Positions 9,831-19,120 of a stretch of 64,000 nt of DNA are shown here, one piece after another; positions within the stretch are counted from its first letter, which is position 1; every line of letters starts with the position of its first letter. Under the pieces are notes generated by a model. That model had not been told where the DNA came from. It saw nothing but the letters and a program-made list of their open reading frames with translations, and did not search any database. The DNA comes from Bacteroidia bacterium (GTDB lineage: Bacteria > Bacteroidota > Bacteroidia > Bacteroidales > Azobacteroidaceae), in the NCBI GenBank assembly GCA_025996865.1, contig BNTV01000010.1:12234-76233 (forward strand), given 5' to 3'. The translations under genes were made by a program, and so were the position numbers.

Positions 9831-12371
9831 ATGATAAGAAAAAATTTTTCTAATAAAGTAAAGAATATCCTCATGTTCAGCCGGGAAGAAGCCGGACGCC
9901 TGCACAATTCGAGTGTGGGAGTTGAGCATATTCTGCTTGGGATGTTACGCGATAAAAAAAGTAAAGCCTCTTCTATCATCAATTTACTGGGAGTAGATTC
10001 CAATGAATTGAAAACTGCTATCGACAAAGAATTATTTGAAGACGGAGAATATGTTTCCGAAAACCACTTAGCCATTGATAAAAGTGTTGAAAATTTATTG
10101 CGCATCAGCGTATTGGAATCTATCAACCTGAACAGTTCGGAAACAGACACGGAGCACTTGCTTCTGGCGATGCTGAAAGATTATCATTCTATTGCATATC
10201 GAATTTTAGACCATCATTCCATTAATTATAATAAGGTGTTCGGTTTATTGACGGAAAACACCGCAAACGCCGAAAAAGCGATGCAACCTCAAATGGGAGC
10301 AGGTTTTACGAGTGATGACGAAGACGACGATTTCGGCGATTCGTTTTCCAGAAAACGGGAAACTTCCCGCGTAAACGCCGGAAATTCCAACAAAAGCAGT
10401 GATACGCCGGTAATCGACAGTTTCGGCACGGACTTGACGAAATCCGCCGAAGAAAACCGCTTGGATCCTATCGTTGGACGGGAAAAAGAAATTGAGCGGC
10501 TGGCGCAGATTTTAAGCCGCAGGAAGAAAAACAATCCGGTTTTGATTGGCGAACCCGGAGTCGGTAAATCCGCCATCGTCGAAGGTTTGGCGCTCAGGAT
10601 TACGCAGCGGAAAGTCTCGCGGATTCTGTTCGACAAACGAGTAGTCAATCTGGATATGGCTGCGATTGTAGCCGGCACCAAATACCGTGGCCAGTTTGAA
10701 GAACGTATCAAGGCGATTCTTAACGAGTTGTCGAAAAATCCGAACGTGATTCTTTTTATTGATGAAATTCATACCATTGTCGGCGCAGGCGGCGCTTCCG
10801 GTTCGATGGATGCAGCCAACATGTTGAAACCGGCTCTGGCAAGAGGCGAAATTCAATGTATCGGCGCGACTACGCTTGACGAATATCGAAAAAATATCGA
10901 AAAGGATGGTGCGCTGGAACGCCGTTTCCAAAAAGTAATGGTTGATCCGACGACGGCTGAAGAAACATTGCAGATTCTTGAAAACATCAAGGGAAAATAC
11001 GAAGACCATCACAACGTATTTTATACTCCGGAAGCGATAAAAGCCTGTGTTACACTCACAGACCGCTACATCAGCGACCGGAATTTCCCCGACAAAGCCA
11101 TTGACGCAATGGACGAAGCCGGTTCGCGAACGCACATTTCCAATATCGTTGTGCCAAAAGCCATTGAAGAATTGGAAGCACAGATTGAAGACATTAAAGA
11201 ACATAAAGTTCAAGCAGTTAAATCGCAGAATTTCGAATTGGCTGCCGGCTATCGCGACCGGGAAAGGCAATTGTTATTGAATCTGGAAGCCTCCAAATCC
11301 AAATGGGAAGAGGAATTGCAAATCAACCGTCAAATTGTGGATGAAGAAAAAGTAGCGGAAGTCGTGGCTATGATATCGGGTGTTCCCGTACAGCGGATTG
11401 CGAAGGCGGAAAACCAGAAACTGATGGAAATGGGAGATGTCCTCAAATCCAAAATAATCGGGCAGGACGAAGCCGTCGGCAAAATCGTAAAGGCCATCCA
11501 ACGCAACCGGATCGGCTTGAAAGATCCGAATAAACCCATCGGAACGTTTATGTTCTTAGGCCCGACCGGAGTTGGTAAAACCCATTTGGCCAAGAAATTA
11601 GCCGAATATTTGTTCGACTCGGCCGATACGTTGATACGTATTGATATGAGTGAATACATGGAGAAATTCTCCGTTTCGCGCCTTATTGGAGCGCCTCCGG
11701 GATACGTAGGTTATGAAGAAGGTGGACAATTGACCGAAAAAGTGCGCCGCAAACCGTATTCTGTGGTTCTCTTGGACGAAATCGAAAAAGCCCATCCCGA
11801 TGTCTTCAATATTTTACTGCAAGTGATGGACGAAGGCCGTCTGACCGACAGTTTGGGACGCCGGATTGATTTTAAAAATTCGATTCTCATTATGACGTCC
11901 AACGTGGGAACACGCCAGTTGAAAGATTTCGGACGAGGCATAGGATTCTCCGTCGGCACAAGCCCCGATGAGAAAGAATTTTCCCGCGGCGTGATTCACA
12001 AGGCTTTGAACAGGGCTTTTGCCCCTGAATTTCTGAATCGTGTGGACGACATCATCATGTTTGACCAATTGGATAAGGGAACGATTTACAAGATTATCGA
12101 CCTTGAGTTGGCCGGTTTTTACAAACGGGTGGAAACACTGGGTTATACCTTGGAAATTTCGGACAAAGCGAAGGAGTTTATTGCTTCCAAAGGTTACGAC
12201 GTGCAATTCGGCGCACGACCTTTGAAACGCGCTATCCAAAAATATCTGGAAGATGAATTGGCTGAGATGGTTATCAAAGCGGATGTTCATGAAGGCGATA
12301 ATATTAAGGTTGATTTTGACGAGGAAAATAAAAAAATTGTGACGGGAATTGAATCTCCCGTAGTTTATTAA
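9831..12371 (+). CDS. clpC: ClpC-type AAA+ chaperone, ClpP-dependent unfoldase
   Basis: An 846-residue double-ring AAA+ protein. Order: paired Clp N-terminal repeats (about 1-145), acidic linker (SDDEDDDFGDS), D1 ATPase (Walker A GEPGVGKS, Walker B VILFIDEIHT), middle domain with a UVR-like motif (KSQNFELAAGYRDRERQ), and D2 ATPase (Walker A GPTGVGKT, Walker B VVLLDEIEKAH). It unfolds proteins and feeds them to ClpP in the cytoplasm. The stop overlaps the next gene's ATG by one base, so it is coupled with the pyrophosphatase gene. It differs from the T6SS paralogue at 40675 by its UVR motif and its housekeeping location. Confidence 0.93.
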   Translation: MIRKNFSNKVKNILMFSREEAGRLHNSSVGVEHILLGMLRDKKSKASSIINLLGVDSNELKTAIDKELFEDGEYVSENHLAIDKSVENLLRISVLESINLNSSETDTEHLLLAMLKDYHSIAYRILDHHSINYNKVFGLLTENTANAEKAMQPQMGAGFTSDDEDDDFGDSFSRKRETSRVNAGNSNKSSDTPVIDSFGTDLTKSAEENRLDPIVGREKEIERLAQILSRRKKNNPVLIGEPGVGKSAIVEGLALRITQRKVSRILFDKRVVNLDMAAIVAGTKYRGQFEERIKAILNELSKNPNVILFIDEIHTIVGAGGASGSMDAANMLKPALARGEIQCIGATTLDEYRKNIEKDGALERRFQKVMVDPTTAEETLQILENIKGKYEDHHNVFYTPEAIKACVTLTDRYISDRNFPDKAIDAMDEAGSRTHISNIVVPKAIEELEAQIEDIKEHKVQAVKSQNFELAAGYRDRERQLLLNLEASKSKWEEELQINRQIVDEEKVAEVVAMISGVPVQRIAKAENQKLMEMGDVLKSKIIGQDEAVGKIVKAIQRNRIGLKDPNKPIGTFMFLGPTGVGKTHLAKKLAEYLFDSADTLIRIDMSEYMEKFSVSRLIGAPPGYVGYEEGGQLTEKVRRKPYSVVLLDEIEKAHPDVFNILLQVMDEGRLTDSLGRRIDFKNSILIMTSNVGTRQLKDFGRGIGFSVGTSPDEKEFSRGVIHKALNRAFAPEFLNRVDDIIMFDQLDKGTIYKIIDLELAGFYKRVETLGYTLEISDKAKEFIASKGYDVQFGARPLKRAIQKYLEDELAEMVIKADVHEGDNIKVDFDEENKKIVTGIESPVVY

Positions 12372-13003
12372 TGAAAAATTCTATGTATAGACAGTACAAA
12401 GCACATCCTTGGCACGGGGTCAGCATCGGAAATTCGTATCCCGAAGTATTAACGGCGTTTATCGAAATTGTGCCTACCGATACCGTTAAGTATGAGGTGG
12501 ATAAAGAGAGCGGTTATCTATCGATAGACCGTCCTCAAATGTATTCCAACATTATTCCGGCTCTTTACGGTTTTATTCCGCAAACGTACAGTAGCGTACA
12601 AGTGGCTGAACTTAGCAATATTGCGCTGGGTCGCACGGACATTGTAGGCGACGGAGATCCTGTGGATATTTGCGTATTGACGGAAAAAGACATTGTTCAC
12701 GGCGACCTTTTAGTGAAAGTTCGTCCCATTGGCGGGTTCCGCCTGCTTGACGGCGGTCAAGCGGACGATAAAATCATTGCGGTACTTTACAACGATGCCA
12801 TTTACGGAAATTGTCGCCATTTATCCGACATTCCAGAAGGCGTTTTGGAAAGGTTAAAGCATTATTTTACAACCTATAAGGATATTCCGGGGAGCGATAT
12901 CCGAAAAACAGAATTGACGCATATCTATGATGTTGACGTGGCTCATGATGTTATCCTGCGAGCGATTGATGACTACAAAGAGCACTTTTGGAAAATACGT
13001 TGA
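12371..13003 (+). CDS. ppa: Inorganic pyrophosphatase (family I)
   Basis: A 210-residue soluble pyrophosphatase. The family signature DGDPVDICV supplies metal-binding aspartates, and the substrate-site segment KYEVDKESGYLSIDRP precedes it. It hydrolyses PPi to phosphate, pulling biosynthetic reactions forward. The ATG overlaps the clpC stop (TAATG). A very strong hairpin lies about 95 bp downstream and probably ends the transcript. Confidence 0.9.
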   Translation: MKNSMYRQYKAHPWHGVSIGNSYPEVLTAFIEIVPTDTVKYEVDKESGYLSIDRPQMYSNIIPALYGFIPQTYSSVQVAELSNIALGRTDIVGDGDPVDICVLTEKDIVHGDLLVKVRPIGGFRLLDGGQADDKIIAVLYNDAIYGNCRHLSDIPEGVLERLKHYFTTYKDIPGSDIRKTELTHIYDVDVAHDVILRAIDDYKEHFWKIR

Positions 13004-13096
13004 AGCTGGGTGTACGACAAATTTCCCAATTAGTGTTTAACGATTATCAGGAGATGTCTCCACTCGCTGCGCTCGGTCAACATGACGCGGCTGCAA

Positions 13097-13159
13097 AAGG
13101 GGAAAGGAGGGGGAAGAAACGGCGGCGAAGCCGCCGTTTCTTCCCCCTCCTTTCCCCTT
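13097..13159. terminator. 30-bp perfect GC-rich hairpin between convergent genes
   Basis: Arms 13097-13126 and 13130-13159 are perfectly complementary around a 3-nt GAA loop; the arms begin AAGGGGAAAGG and end ACGGCGGC at the loop. It lies between the convergent pyrophosphatase and hexuronate-transporter genes. It may act as a bidirectional terminator, but the purine/pyrimidine-biased arms and lack of a U tract also fit a mobile palindromic repeat. Confidence 0.7.
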
Positions 13160-13182
13160 CTTTCCCTGAAGCAATCCGGAAA

Positions 13183-14634
13183 TTACAAATCCGTAATCAG
13201 TTGATACTTAGGAACCAAAGCCCTCATAACAAACCAACCTATCAAATAAGCAACCGCACAAACACAGAACACCAAAAAGTATCCTGCCCTAATTCCTTCA
13301 AAACCAAACACATGCATCCCTGTTTCCTTTGAATAGTCAAACAACCAACCCGCCGCAAACTGGATAATCAAAGAACCGATACCACCGGCCATTCCGCCTA
13401 TTCCGGTAATCGTAGCTATCGCTTTCTTCGGGAACATATCTCCGACTGTTGAAAAAATATTCGCCGACCACGATTGATGCGCCGCACCGGCAATACCGAT
13501 CAATATAACCGGAATCCAATAGGAAATATGACCAAGCGGTTGCGCCAAAAGTACCAAAAGCGGGAAAAATGCAAAAATCAACATGGCTTGCATCCGCGCT
13601 GCATAAGGATTCTTTCCCGTTTTTTCGATAATTATTGTCGGCAATTTTCCTCCATAAAGCGACAACATAACGATTGCATATAAAACCGCAAGCGCTATCA
13701 TTCCGCGCGAATCATTCGCATTGTTTAGTTTTAATCCGTAAACTTGCGACAAATAGGCGGGCGCCCAAAACAGATAGAACCACCAAACGCCGTCGGTCAT
13801 AAATTTCCCGAAAGCAAACGCCCAAGTTTGACGATATTTAAAGCATTGTGAGAATGATGTTTTTTCACCCGTTGCGACTGTTTTTTCTTCACTGTCCGAG
13901 AGGATGTATTCCAGTTCTTGCTTGTTTACTTTCGGATGCACTTCCGGTTTTTTGTAAATGAAAATCCAAAACCCCATCCAGATAAAGCCCAAAGCGCCGA
14001 TAATTATAAACGACAGTTCCCAACCCCAATGCTGAGCCAAAAAAGGAATACAAAGCGGCGCCACCAAAGCGCCGATAGTCGAACCTGCGTTAAAAACGGA
14101 AGTGGAAAAAGCGCGGTCTTTTTTCGGAAAATATTCGGCGGTTGCCTTGATGGCTGCGGGAAAGTTACCGGCTTCACCGAGCGCAAGTACAAAACGCGCG
14201 AAAATAAACAGCGTTACGCTTACCGTTACTACCATTCCTACATTATTCACAGTGCCGATCACTTCTTTCGCACCGTCAAAGCCTACCAGCCATTTTCCGG
14301 CTGTGATACCCGAAGTGGCAATCCCGCAAAATGCGTGCAATATTGCACCCACCGACCAGATGCCGATTGCCCAAAGAAAGCCTTTTTTGGTGTCCATCCA
14401 ATCGACAAAACGACCGGCAAAAAGCATACTGACTGCGTAAAACAATGAAAATAAACCTGTTATCAGTCCGTAGTTTTTGTTTGTCCAGTGAAATTCGGGG
14501 GCGATAAAGCCTTCCCATGTCAGCGACAATACTTGCCTGTCCATGTAATTTACCAATGTCGCAAAAAATAACATCGCACAAATGACCCATCTGTAGTTTG
14601 TCATTCGTCCGGCTTGTTTTTCAATAGTACTCAT
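13183..14634 (-). CDS. exuT: MFS hexuronate transporter (ExuT-like)
   Basis: A 483-residue MFS permease with about 12 hydrophobic helices. It has the ExuT-like start WVICAMLFFATLVNYMDRQV, the loop FAGRFVDWMDTKKG, and ALGEAGNFPAAIKATAEYFP, typical of the ACS family. It would import glucuronate or galacturonate with protons. It is the last gene of an operon-like run (uxaC, KDG kinase, KDPG aldolase, transporter), so uptake and breakdown are encoded together. Exact substrate preference cannot be read. Confidence 0.85.
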   Translation of the reverse strand: MSTIEKQAGRMTNYRWVICAMLFFATLVNYMDRQVLSLTWEGFIAPEFHWTNKNYGLITGLFSLFYAVSMLFAGRFVDWMDTKKGFLWAIGIWSVGAILHAFCGIATSGITAGKWLVGFDGAKEVIGTVNNVGMVVTVSVTLFIFARFVLALGEAGNFPAAIKATAEYFPKKDRAFSTSVFNAGSTIGALVAPLCIPFLAQHWGWELSFIIIGALGFIWMGFWIFIYKKPEVHPKVNKQELEYILSDSEEKTVATGEKTSFSQCFKYRQTWAFAFGKFMTDGVWWFYLFWAPAYLSQVYGLKLNNANDSRGMIALAVLYAIVMLSLYGGKLPTIIIEKTGKNPYAARMQAMLIFAFFPLLVLLAQPLGHISYWIPVILIGIAGAAHQSWSANIFSTVGDMFPKKAIATITGIGGMAGGIGSLIIQFAAGWLFDYSKETGMHVFGFEGIRAGYFLVFCVCAVAYLIGWFVMRALVPKYQLITDL

Positions 14635-14645
14635 AATTTATTTTA

Positions 14646-15320
14646 TTATTTGTGATTTATCAAGGGTTCAATAATTTCCAAAGCATTTTTGCAAAGCGTG
14701 GAGATTTTATCCCAATTTTTCGCCTCAATGACATCCTTCGGGAAAAGGTTGGAACCCATTCCCACGCAGGAAACACCTGCGTCGAACCATGCTTTCAGGT
14801 TGGCTTCTTCGGGTTTAACGCCTCCGGTCACCATCAAAAGCGACCAAGGCATCGGCGCCTTCAAGCCTTTTACGAAATTGGGACCTAACACGTCGCCCGG
14901 AAAAACTTTGCACAAATCGCAACCGGCCTCCTGTGCAAAACCGATTTCGGAAACCGAGCCGCAACCGGGCGTGTAAGGAATTAACCGACGATTACAAACT
15001 TTGGCTACATCGGGATTGAATAAAGGTCCGACTACAAAATTGGCGCCCAACTGAATGTATAAGGAGGCCGTGGGTGCATCAACGATTGAACCTACGCCCA
15101 AAATCATTTCGGGACATTCTTTTGCTGCGAATTTGTTTAATTCGCCGAACACTTCGTGGGCAAATTCACCGCGGTTGGTAAATTCGAAGGCTCTCACTCC
15201 GCCTGTGTAGCAGGCTTTTACGACATTTTTTGCGACTTCAACATCTTTGTGGTAGAAAACCGGAACCATGCCGGTTTTTGTCATCGCAGTCAAAACTTGT
15301 ATTTTATTAAATTTTGCCAT
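14646..15320 (-). CDS. eda: KDPG / 4-hydroxy-2-oxoglutarate aldolase
   Basis: A 224-residue class I aldolase. The Schiff-base lysine lies in [13 protein letters not shown], the early EFTNRG segment carries the catalytic Glu, and MVTGGV is the phosphate-binding loop. It cleaves 2-keto-3-deoxy-6-phosphogluconate to pyruvate and glyceraldehyde 3-phosphate, the final step of hexuronate catabolism. It sits 76 bp after the KDG kinase and 11 bp before the transporter. Confidence 0.92.
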   Translation of the reverse strand: MAKFNKIQVLTAMTKTGMVPVFYHKDVEVAKNVVKACYTGGVRAFEFTNRGEFAHEVFGELNKFAAKECPEMILGVGSIVDAPTASLYIQLGANFVVGPLFNPDVAKVCNRRLIPYTPGCGSVSEIGFAQEAGCDLCKVFPGDVLGPNFVKGLKAPMPWSLLMVTGGVKPEEANLKAWFDAGVSCVGMGSNLFPKDVIEAKNWDKISTLCKNALEIIEPLINHK

Positions 15321-15396
15321 ATATGTTTTTTATAATATTCTGTAGCAATATAGCATTTCCCATAAACCTTATTACCTTATTTCAATTTTATAATCA

Positions 15397-16437
15397 TTAC
15401 CTCGAAACCCTTCCACTTCCATCACCTTTCAACAGATTCTCCACTTCTGCGACTGTAACTAAATTGAAATCCCCATAAATCGTATGTTTCAGCGCAGATG
15501 CCGCAACCGCAAATTCCAACGCTTTCTGATCGCTTTCGGGATAAGTGATTAAGCCGTAAATCAAACCGCCCATAAAAGAGTCGCCGCCGCCCACTCTGTC
15601 CACGATATGCGTGATGTCGTAACGTTTCGATTGATAGAGTTTTCCGTCGGAATACAAACAACCGCCCCAAGTGTTGTGGTTGGCATTGATGGAGCCGCGC
15701 AAGGTGATGATGACTTTTTTTGTCCTAGGGAATTTTTTCATCAACTGGGTACAAACCGATTCAAATTCAGCGGCATCGACTTCGCCACCCGTGTGCGACA
15801 CGTCGAATCCTTCAGGTTTGATGCCGAATACTTTTTCCGCATCTTCTTCATTTCCAAGGATAATATCGCAGCCTGCGACAAGTTCAGGCATCACTTCGGA
15901 AGCTGATTTTCCGTATTTCCAGAGGTTTTTACGATAATTCAAATCGCAGGAAACGGTTACACCCATTTCGTTGGCGATTTGAATCGCTTCGAGGCAAGCA
16001 TCGGCTGCTCCTTGCGACAAAGCCGGTGTAATTCCCGTCCAATGAAACCATTGTGCATCTTTGAAGATGCTTCTCCAATCGACCATACCCGGTTCGATTC
16101 GGGCAATCGCCGATTCCGCCCGGTCGTAAACCACTTTGGACGCACGGGCAACGGCTCCTGTTTCAAGGAAATAAATTCCGACGCGATTGCCTCCGCGAAC
16201 AATCTGTTGGGTGCCGACATTGTATTTTCGCAATTCGGAGATACACCACTCGGCAATATCATTTTTTGGTAAACGTGTTACAAATTCGGTTGGAATACCA
16301 TAGTTTGCCAAGGAAACGGCTACATTGGCTTCGCCGCCTCCGAAAGTGGCGTTTAACCGGGTGGATTGACTCAATCGCAGGTAATCGGGAGTGGCCAAAC
16401 GGAGCATCACTTCTCCAAAAGTTACAACTTTTTTCAT
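15397..16437 (-). CDS. kdgK: 2-keto-3-deoxygluconate kinase (PfkB family)
   Basis: A PfkB-type sugar kinase. The start at 16437 gives MKKVVTFGEVMLRL, the normal family N terminus; an upstream ATG at 16479 would overlap uxaC by 41 bp and add 14 non-homologous residues, so I reject it. Substrate-site segment FGGGEANVAVSLANYG and ATP/catalytic motif VGGGDSFMGGLIYG are visible. It phosphorylates KDG to KDPG for the downstream aldolase. One base separates it from the uxaC stop, so co-translation is likely. Confidence 0.88.
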   Translation of the reverse strand: MKKVVTFGEVMLRLATPDYLRLSQSTRLNATFGGGEANVAVSLANYGIPTEFVTRLPKNDIAEWCISELRKYNVGTQQIVRGGNRVGIYFLETGAVARASKVVYDRAESAIARIEPGMVDWRSIFKDAQWFHWTGITPALSQGAADACLEAIQIANEMGVTVSCDLNYRKNLWKYGKSASEVMPELVAGCDIILGNEEDAEKVFGIKPEGFDVSHTGGEVDAAEFESVCTQLMKKFPRTKKVIITLRGSINANHNTWGGCLYSDGKLYQSKRYDITHIVDRVGGGDSFMGGLIYGLITYPESDQKALEFAVAASALKHTIYGDFNLVTVAEVENLLKGDGSGRVSR

Positions 16438-16438
16438 A

Positions 16439-17845
16439 TTAGAACTCAAAATATTTGTTTGCGTTATTATAGGATACATCTTCTACTAATTTTCCCAGGA
16501 ACGGCAGTTCCGAAACCGGCAACAGCCCTTGTTCCACGTCATTACCAATCAGATTACAAAGTATCCGGCGGAAATATTCATGACGCGGATAGGACAGGAA
16601 ACTCCGCGAATCGGTCAGCATTCCGACAAAACGGCTCAGCAAACCTAACACGGACAAGGAATTCATCTGCGCTTCCATCCCGTATTTCTGGTCTAAAAAC
16701 CACCATCCCGAACCGAATTGTATTTTTCCGGCGACAGGGCCTTCCTGGAAATTTCCCAACATGGTCGCTATCATATCGTTATCGCGAGGATTAAGATTGT
16801 AAAGAATTGTTTTTGCTAATTTGCCTTCGCTGTGGAGTTTATCCAATAATCTCGAAAGTTCTCTTGCCGTATCGTAATCGGCGATGGAATCATAACCCGT
16901 ATCAGGCCCTAATTTTTTGAACATCAATGAATTGTTATTTCTAAGCGCACCGTAATGAAATTGTTGTGTCCAATTTTTTTCCCAATCCATTTTTCCGCCT
17001 TCGTAAAGCATGGCCGATTTGAATTTCAATATTTCTTCCTGACTCAAATTCGTTCCGCCATATACCTTTTTGAAAATAGCGCTGATTTCCGAAGCGGTAA
17101 AATCTTCTGCGTAAAACTTTTCAATGCCATGGTCGGACAATTTGCAACCTGCCGAAGCAAAGAAATCATGACGGACTTTCAAAGCCTGCAACAGGTCGTC
17201 GAAATTGGCAATGGAAACGCCCGATACTTCCGATAATTTATCAACATAAGCGCGGAAAGCGGCAGGATTTTCAACCGCCATTGCTTTATCGGGACGCCAA
17301 GTGGGCAAGACTTTCACCGCAAATCCTTCTTTTTTCAAGGCAATATGATACTCCAACGAATCGGTGGGATCGTCGGTCGTACAAACCGTGCGGACGTTGT
17401 ATTTCTGCATCAGGCCGCGGGCGCTGTATTCGGGAGTCCGCAACAAAGCAGTACATTTTTCGTAGATTTCTTTGGCCGTTTCCGGTTTGAGGATGGTATC
17501 TACGCCGAAAGCCGTTTTCAGTTCCAAATGTGTCCAGTGATACAAAGGGTTACGCATGGTATAAGGAACGGTTTCCGCCCATTTTTCGAACTTTTCCCAG
17601 TCGGAAGTTTCTTTGCCGGTAATGTATCGTTCGTCAATTCCATTGGTTCGCATGGCGCGCCATTTGTAATGGTCGCCTTCCAGCCAGATTTGTCCGAGAT
17701 TGTCAAATTGCCGGTTTTGTGCAATTTGTTTCGGGTCTAAGTGACAGTGATAATCAATTATCGGTTGTTTTTTTGCGTGTTCGTGATAAAGTTGCTGCGC
17801 AGTTTCTGTCTGCAACACAAAGTTATCGTCCATGAATGTCTTCAT
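16439..17845 (-). CDS. uxaC: Glucuronate (uronate) isomerase
   Basis: A 468-residue UxaC of the amidohydrolase superfamily. The metal motif DYHCHLDP is near residue 30 and further family blocks include WKAMRTNGI-like WRAMRTNGI and RHEYFRRILCNLIGNDVE near the C terminus. It converts D-glucuronate to D-fructuronate, or galacturonate to tagaturonate. It is first in the hexuronate run. The reductase and dehydratase (uxaB/uxuB, uxaA/uxuA) needed to reach KDG are not in the window. Confidence 0.95.
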   Translation of the reverse strand: MKTFMDDNFVLQTETAQQLYHEHAKKQPIIDYHCHLDPKQIAQNRQFDNLGQIWLEGDHYKWRAMRTNGIDERYITGKETSDWEKFEKWAETVPYTMRNPLYHWTHLELKTAFGVDTILKPETAKEIYEKCTALLRTPEYSARGLMQKYNVRTVCTTDDPTDSLEYHIALKKEGFAVKVLPTWRPDKAMAVENPAAFRAYVDKLSEVSGVSIANFDDLLQALKVRHDFFASAGCKLSDHGIEKFYAEDFTASEISAIFKKVYGGTNLSQEEILKFKSAMLYEGGKMDWEKNWTQQFHYGALRNNNSLMFKKLGPDTGYDSIADYDTARELSRLLDKLHSEGKLAKTILYNLNPRDNDMIATMLGNFQEGPVAGKIQFGSGWWFLDQKYGMEAQMNSLSVLGLLSRFVGMLTDSRSFLSYPRHEYFRRILCNLIGNDVEQGLLPVSELPFLGKLVEDVSYNNANKYFEF

Positions 17846-17873
17846 TTTTCTATGTATTAATCAAGTTAGAGCG

Positions 17874-17881
17874 CAAAATTA
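17874..17881 (-). promoter_or_regulatory. -7 promoter element (TAATTTTG) for the hexuronate operon
   Basis: CAAAATTA on the plus strand reads TAATTTTG on the minus strand, 28 bp before uxaC. No -33 at the usual spacing. Confidence 0.45.
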
Positions 17882-17904
17882 GTAAAAATTTTGGAATAAT
17901 TTCT

Positions 17905-17912
17905 TATCTTTG
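17905..17912 (+). promoter_or_regulatory. -7 promoter element (TATCTTTG) for the WalJ-like gene
   Basis: TATCTTTG matches TAnnTTTG and lies 64 bp ahead of the ATG at 17977. It is divergent from the hexuronate promoter in the same 131-bp intergenic region. Confidence 0.5.
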
Positions 17913-17976
17913 TCGCGTTTTGATAATTGAAATTAATATTCATTGTATTAACCGGTAAATTTACACAGACAATCGG

Positions 17977-18780
17977 ATGGGGTTAAAATTCCTGAGTTTA
18001 GCGAGCGGGAGCAGCGGTAATTGTTATTACTTAGGCACAGACGAATATGGGATTCTTATGGATGCCGGTGTTGGGATGCGAACCATAAAAAAAGCGCTGA
18101 AAGACAATGGTATAGGCATGGAACAAATTATGGCGGTGTTTATCACTCACGACCATGCCGACCACATTAAATCCGTTGGAAGTTTAGGCGAAAAATACGG
18201 TATTCCTGTCTATGCTACGCAAAAAGTTCATGAAGGATTAGAGAACAGCAGATATATTGACGAGAAATTGAGTCTTTCGCGCCGGATTATTGAAAAAGAA
18301 GAATCGGTTTGCATTAAAGATTTTAAGATTACGGCTTTCGGTATTCCACACGACGCCAGCGATTGCGTTGGCTATATGGTTAATTATAAACATCATAAAT
18401 GGGTATTGGCAACAGATGTCGGGCATATCAACGACACAGTGGGAGGATATATCCGGATGGCTAATCATTTGGTTGTCGAAGCCAATTATGACCGGGAAAT
18501 GTTACGTTGCGGCAGTTATTCCGGGCGTTTGAAAAAGCGGATTTCCGACGGAAACGGCCATTTATGCAATTCCGAAATCGCCGAATTTTTAGCTGCTAAT
18601 TTTGATTTGCACCTGAGAAATATCTGGCTTTGCCACCTGAGCAAAGAAAACAATCACCCCGAATTGGCTTACAAAACCGTGGAAATGGAGATGGGGAAGT
18701 ATGGCATCCGCGTCGGTAAAGATGTGAACCTGAATGTTTTGAAGCGTTCTACGCCTTCGGAGATATTTTTGTTGGAATGA
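17977..18780 (+). CDS. MBL-fold metallo-hydrolase, WalJ/YycJ-like
   Basis: A 267-residue metallo-beta-lactamase-fold hydrolase. The start FLSLASGSSGNCYYLG and zinc motif ITHDHADHIKS match the YycJ/WalJ group, implicated in DNA repair or exonuclease functions in Firmicutes. Later metal-ligand motifs are IPHDASD, LATDVGH and a C-terminal HLSKENNHPE. Its stop is immediately followed by a heptamer tandem repeat. Substrate in this organism is unknown. Confidence 0.88.
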   Translation: MGLKFLSLASGSSGNCYYLGTDEYGILMDAGVGMRTIKKALKDNGIGMEQIMAVFITHDHADHIKSVGSLGEKYGIPVYATQKVHEGLENSRYIDEKLSLSRRIIEKEESVCIKDFKITAFGIPHDASDCVGYMVNYKHHKWVLATDVGHINDTVGGYIRMANHLVVEANYDREMLRCGSYSGRLKKRISDGNGHLCNSEIAEFLAANFDLHLRNIWLCHLSKENNHPELAYKTVEMEMGKYGIRVGKDVNLNVLKRSTPSEIFLLE

Positions 18781-18842
18781 TGGTTAGTGATTAGTGGTTA
18801 ATGGTTAGTGATTAGTGGTTAATGGTTAGTGATTAGTGATTA
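18781..18842. repeat. Heptanucleotide tandem array, left arm
   Basis: About nine 7-bp units (TGGTTAG, TGATTAG, TGGTTAA and variants) in direct tandem directly after the WalJ-like stop codon. The same units occur in inverted orientation at 19082-19120, bracketing the four-helix-bundle gene. Confidence 0.9.
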
Positions 18843-18857
18843 AAATATGAGATAATT

Positions 18858-19100
18858 ATGAAAAAGAGCGTTTTAAAGGAAAAGAGTTTTAAATTTGCGG
18901 TAAGGATTGTGAATTTATATAAGCATTTATGCGATGAGAAAAAAGAGTTTGTTTTATCCAAACAGATTTTACGAAGCGGTACATCGGTAGGCGCTATGGT
19001 TCGCGAATTTGATAGCATCAATAACGATGCAGTAGAACTCATAAAAATGATTACAAGCAGTATAAAAACCGCCAAATCATCACTAACCACTAACCACTAA
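18858..19100 (+). CDS. Four-helix bundle protein (23S rRNA intervening-sequence protein family)
   Basis: An 80-residue protein resembling the S23/IVP four-helix-bundle family: FKFAVRIVNLYKHLCDEKKEF, then SKQILRSGTSVGAMVREFDS, a family hallmark. It is shorter than the usual roughly 115-120 residues; the last residues (SLTTNH) and the TAA stop come from the inverted heptamer array, so the fourth helix is cut short. The gene is bracketed by inverted heptamer arrays and convergent with the glycosyltransferase by a 4-bp overlap. Function of the family outside 23S rRNA inserts and retroelement accessory proteins is not established. Confidence 0.8.
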   Translation: MKKSVLKEKSFKFAVRIVNLYKHLCDEKKEFVLSKQILRSGTSVGAMVREFDSINNDAVELIKMITSSIKTAKSSLTTNH

Positions 19101-19120
19101 TCACTAACCACTAACCACTC
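19082..19120. repeat. Heptanucleotide tandem array, right (inverted) arm
   Basis: ACTAACC/ACTAATC units, the reverse complement of the array at 18781-18842. It supplies the stop codons and the last residues of two convergent genes: SLTTNH of the four-helix-bundle protein and WLVVSD of the glycosyltransferase. Confidence 0.9.

Noticed and set aside
10512..11270. 252-residue open frame antisense to clpC
   Set aside because: A shadow of clpC with Phe/His/Arg-biased composition and no family resemblance.
12988..13332. 114-residue frame after the pyrophosphatase
   Set aside because: It overlaps the pyrophosphatase end, reads through the perfect hairpin and enters the transporter gene on the opposite strand.
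16438..16479. Upstream start for KDG kinase
   Set aside because: It would add 14 residues encoded within the uxaC 3' end; the family N terminus begins at 16437.
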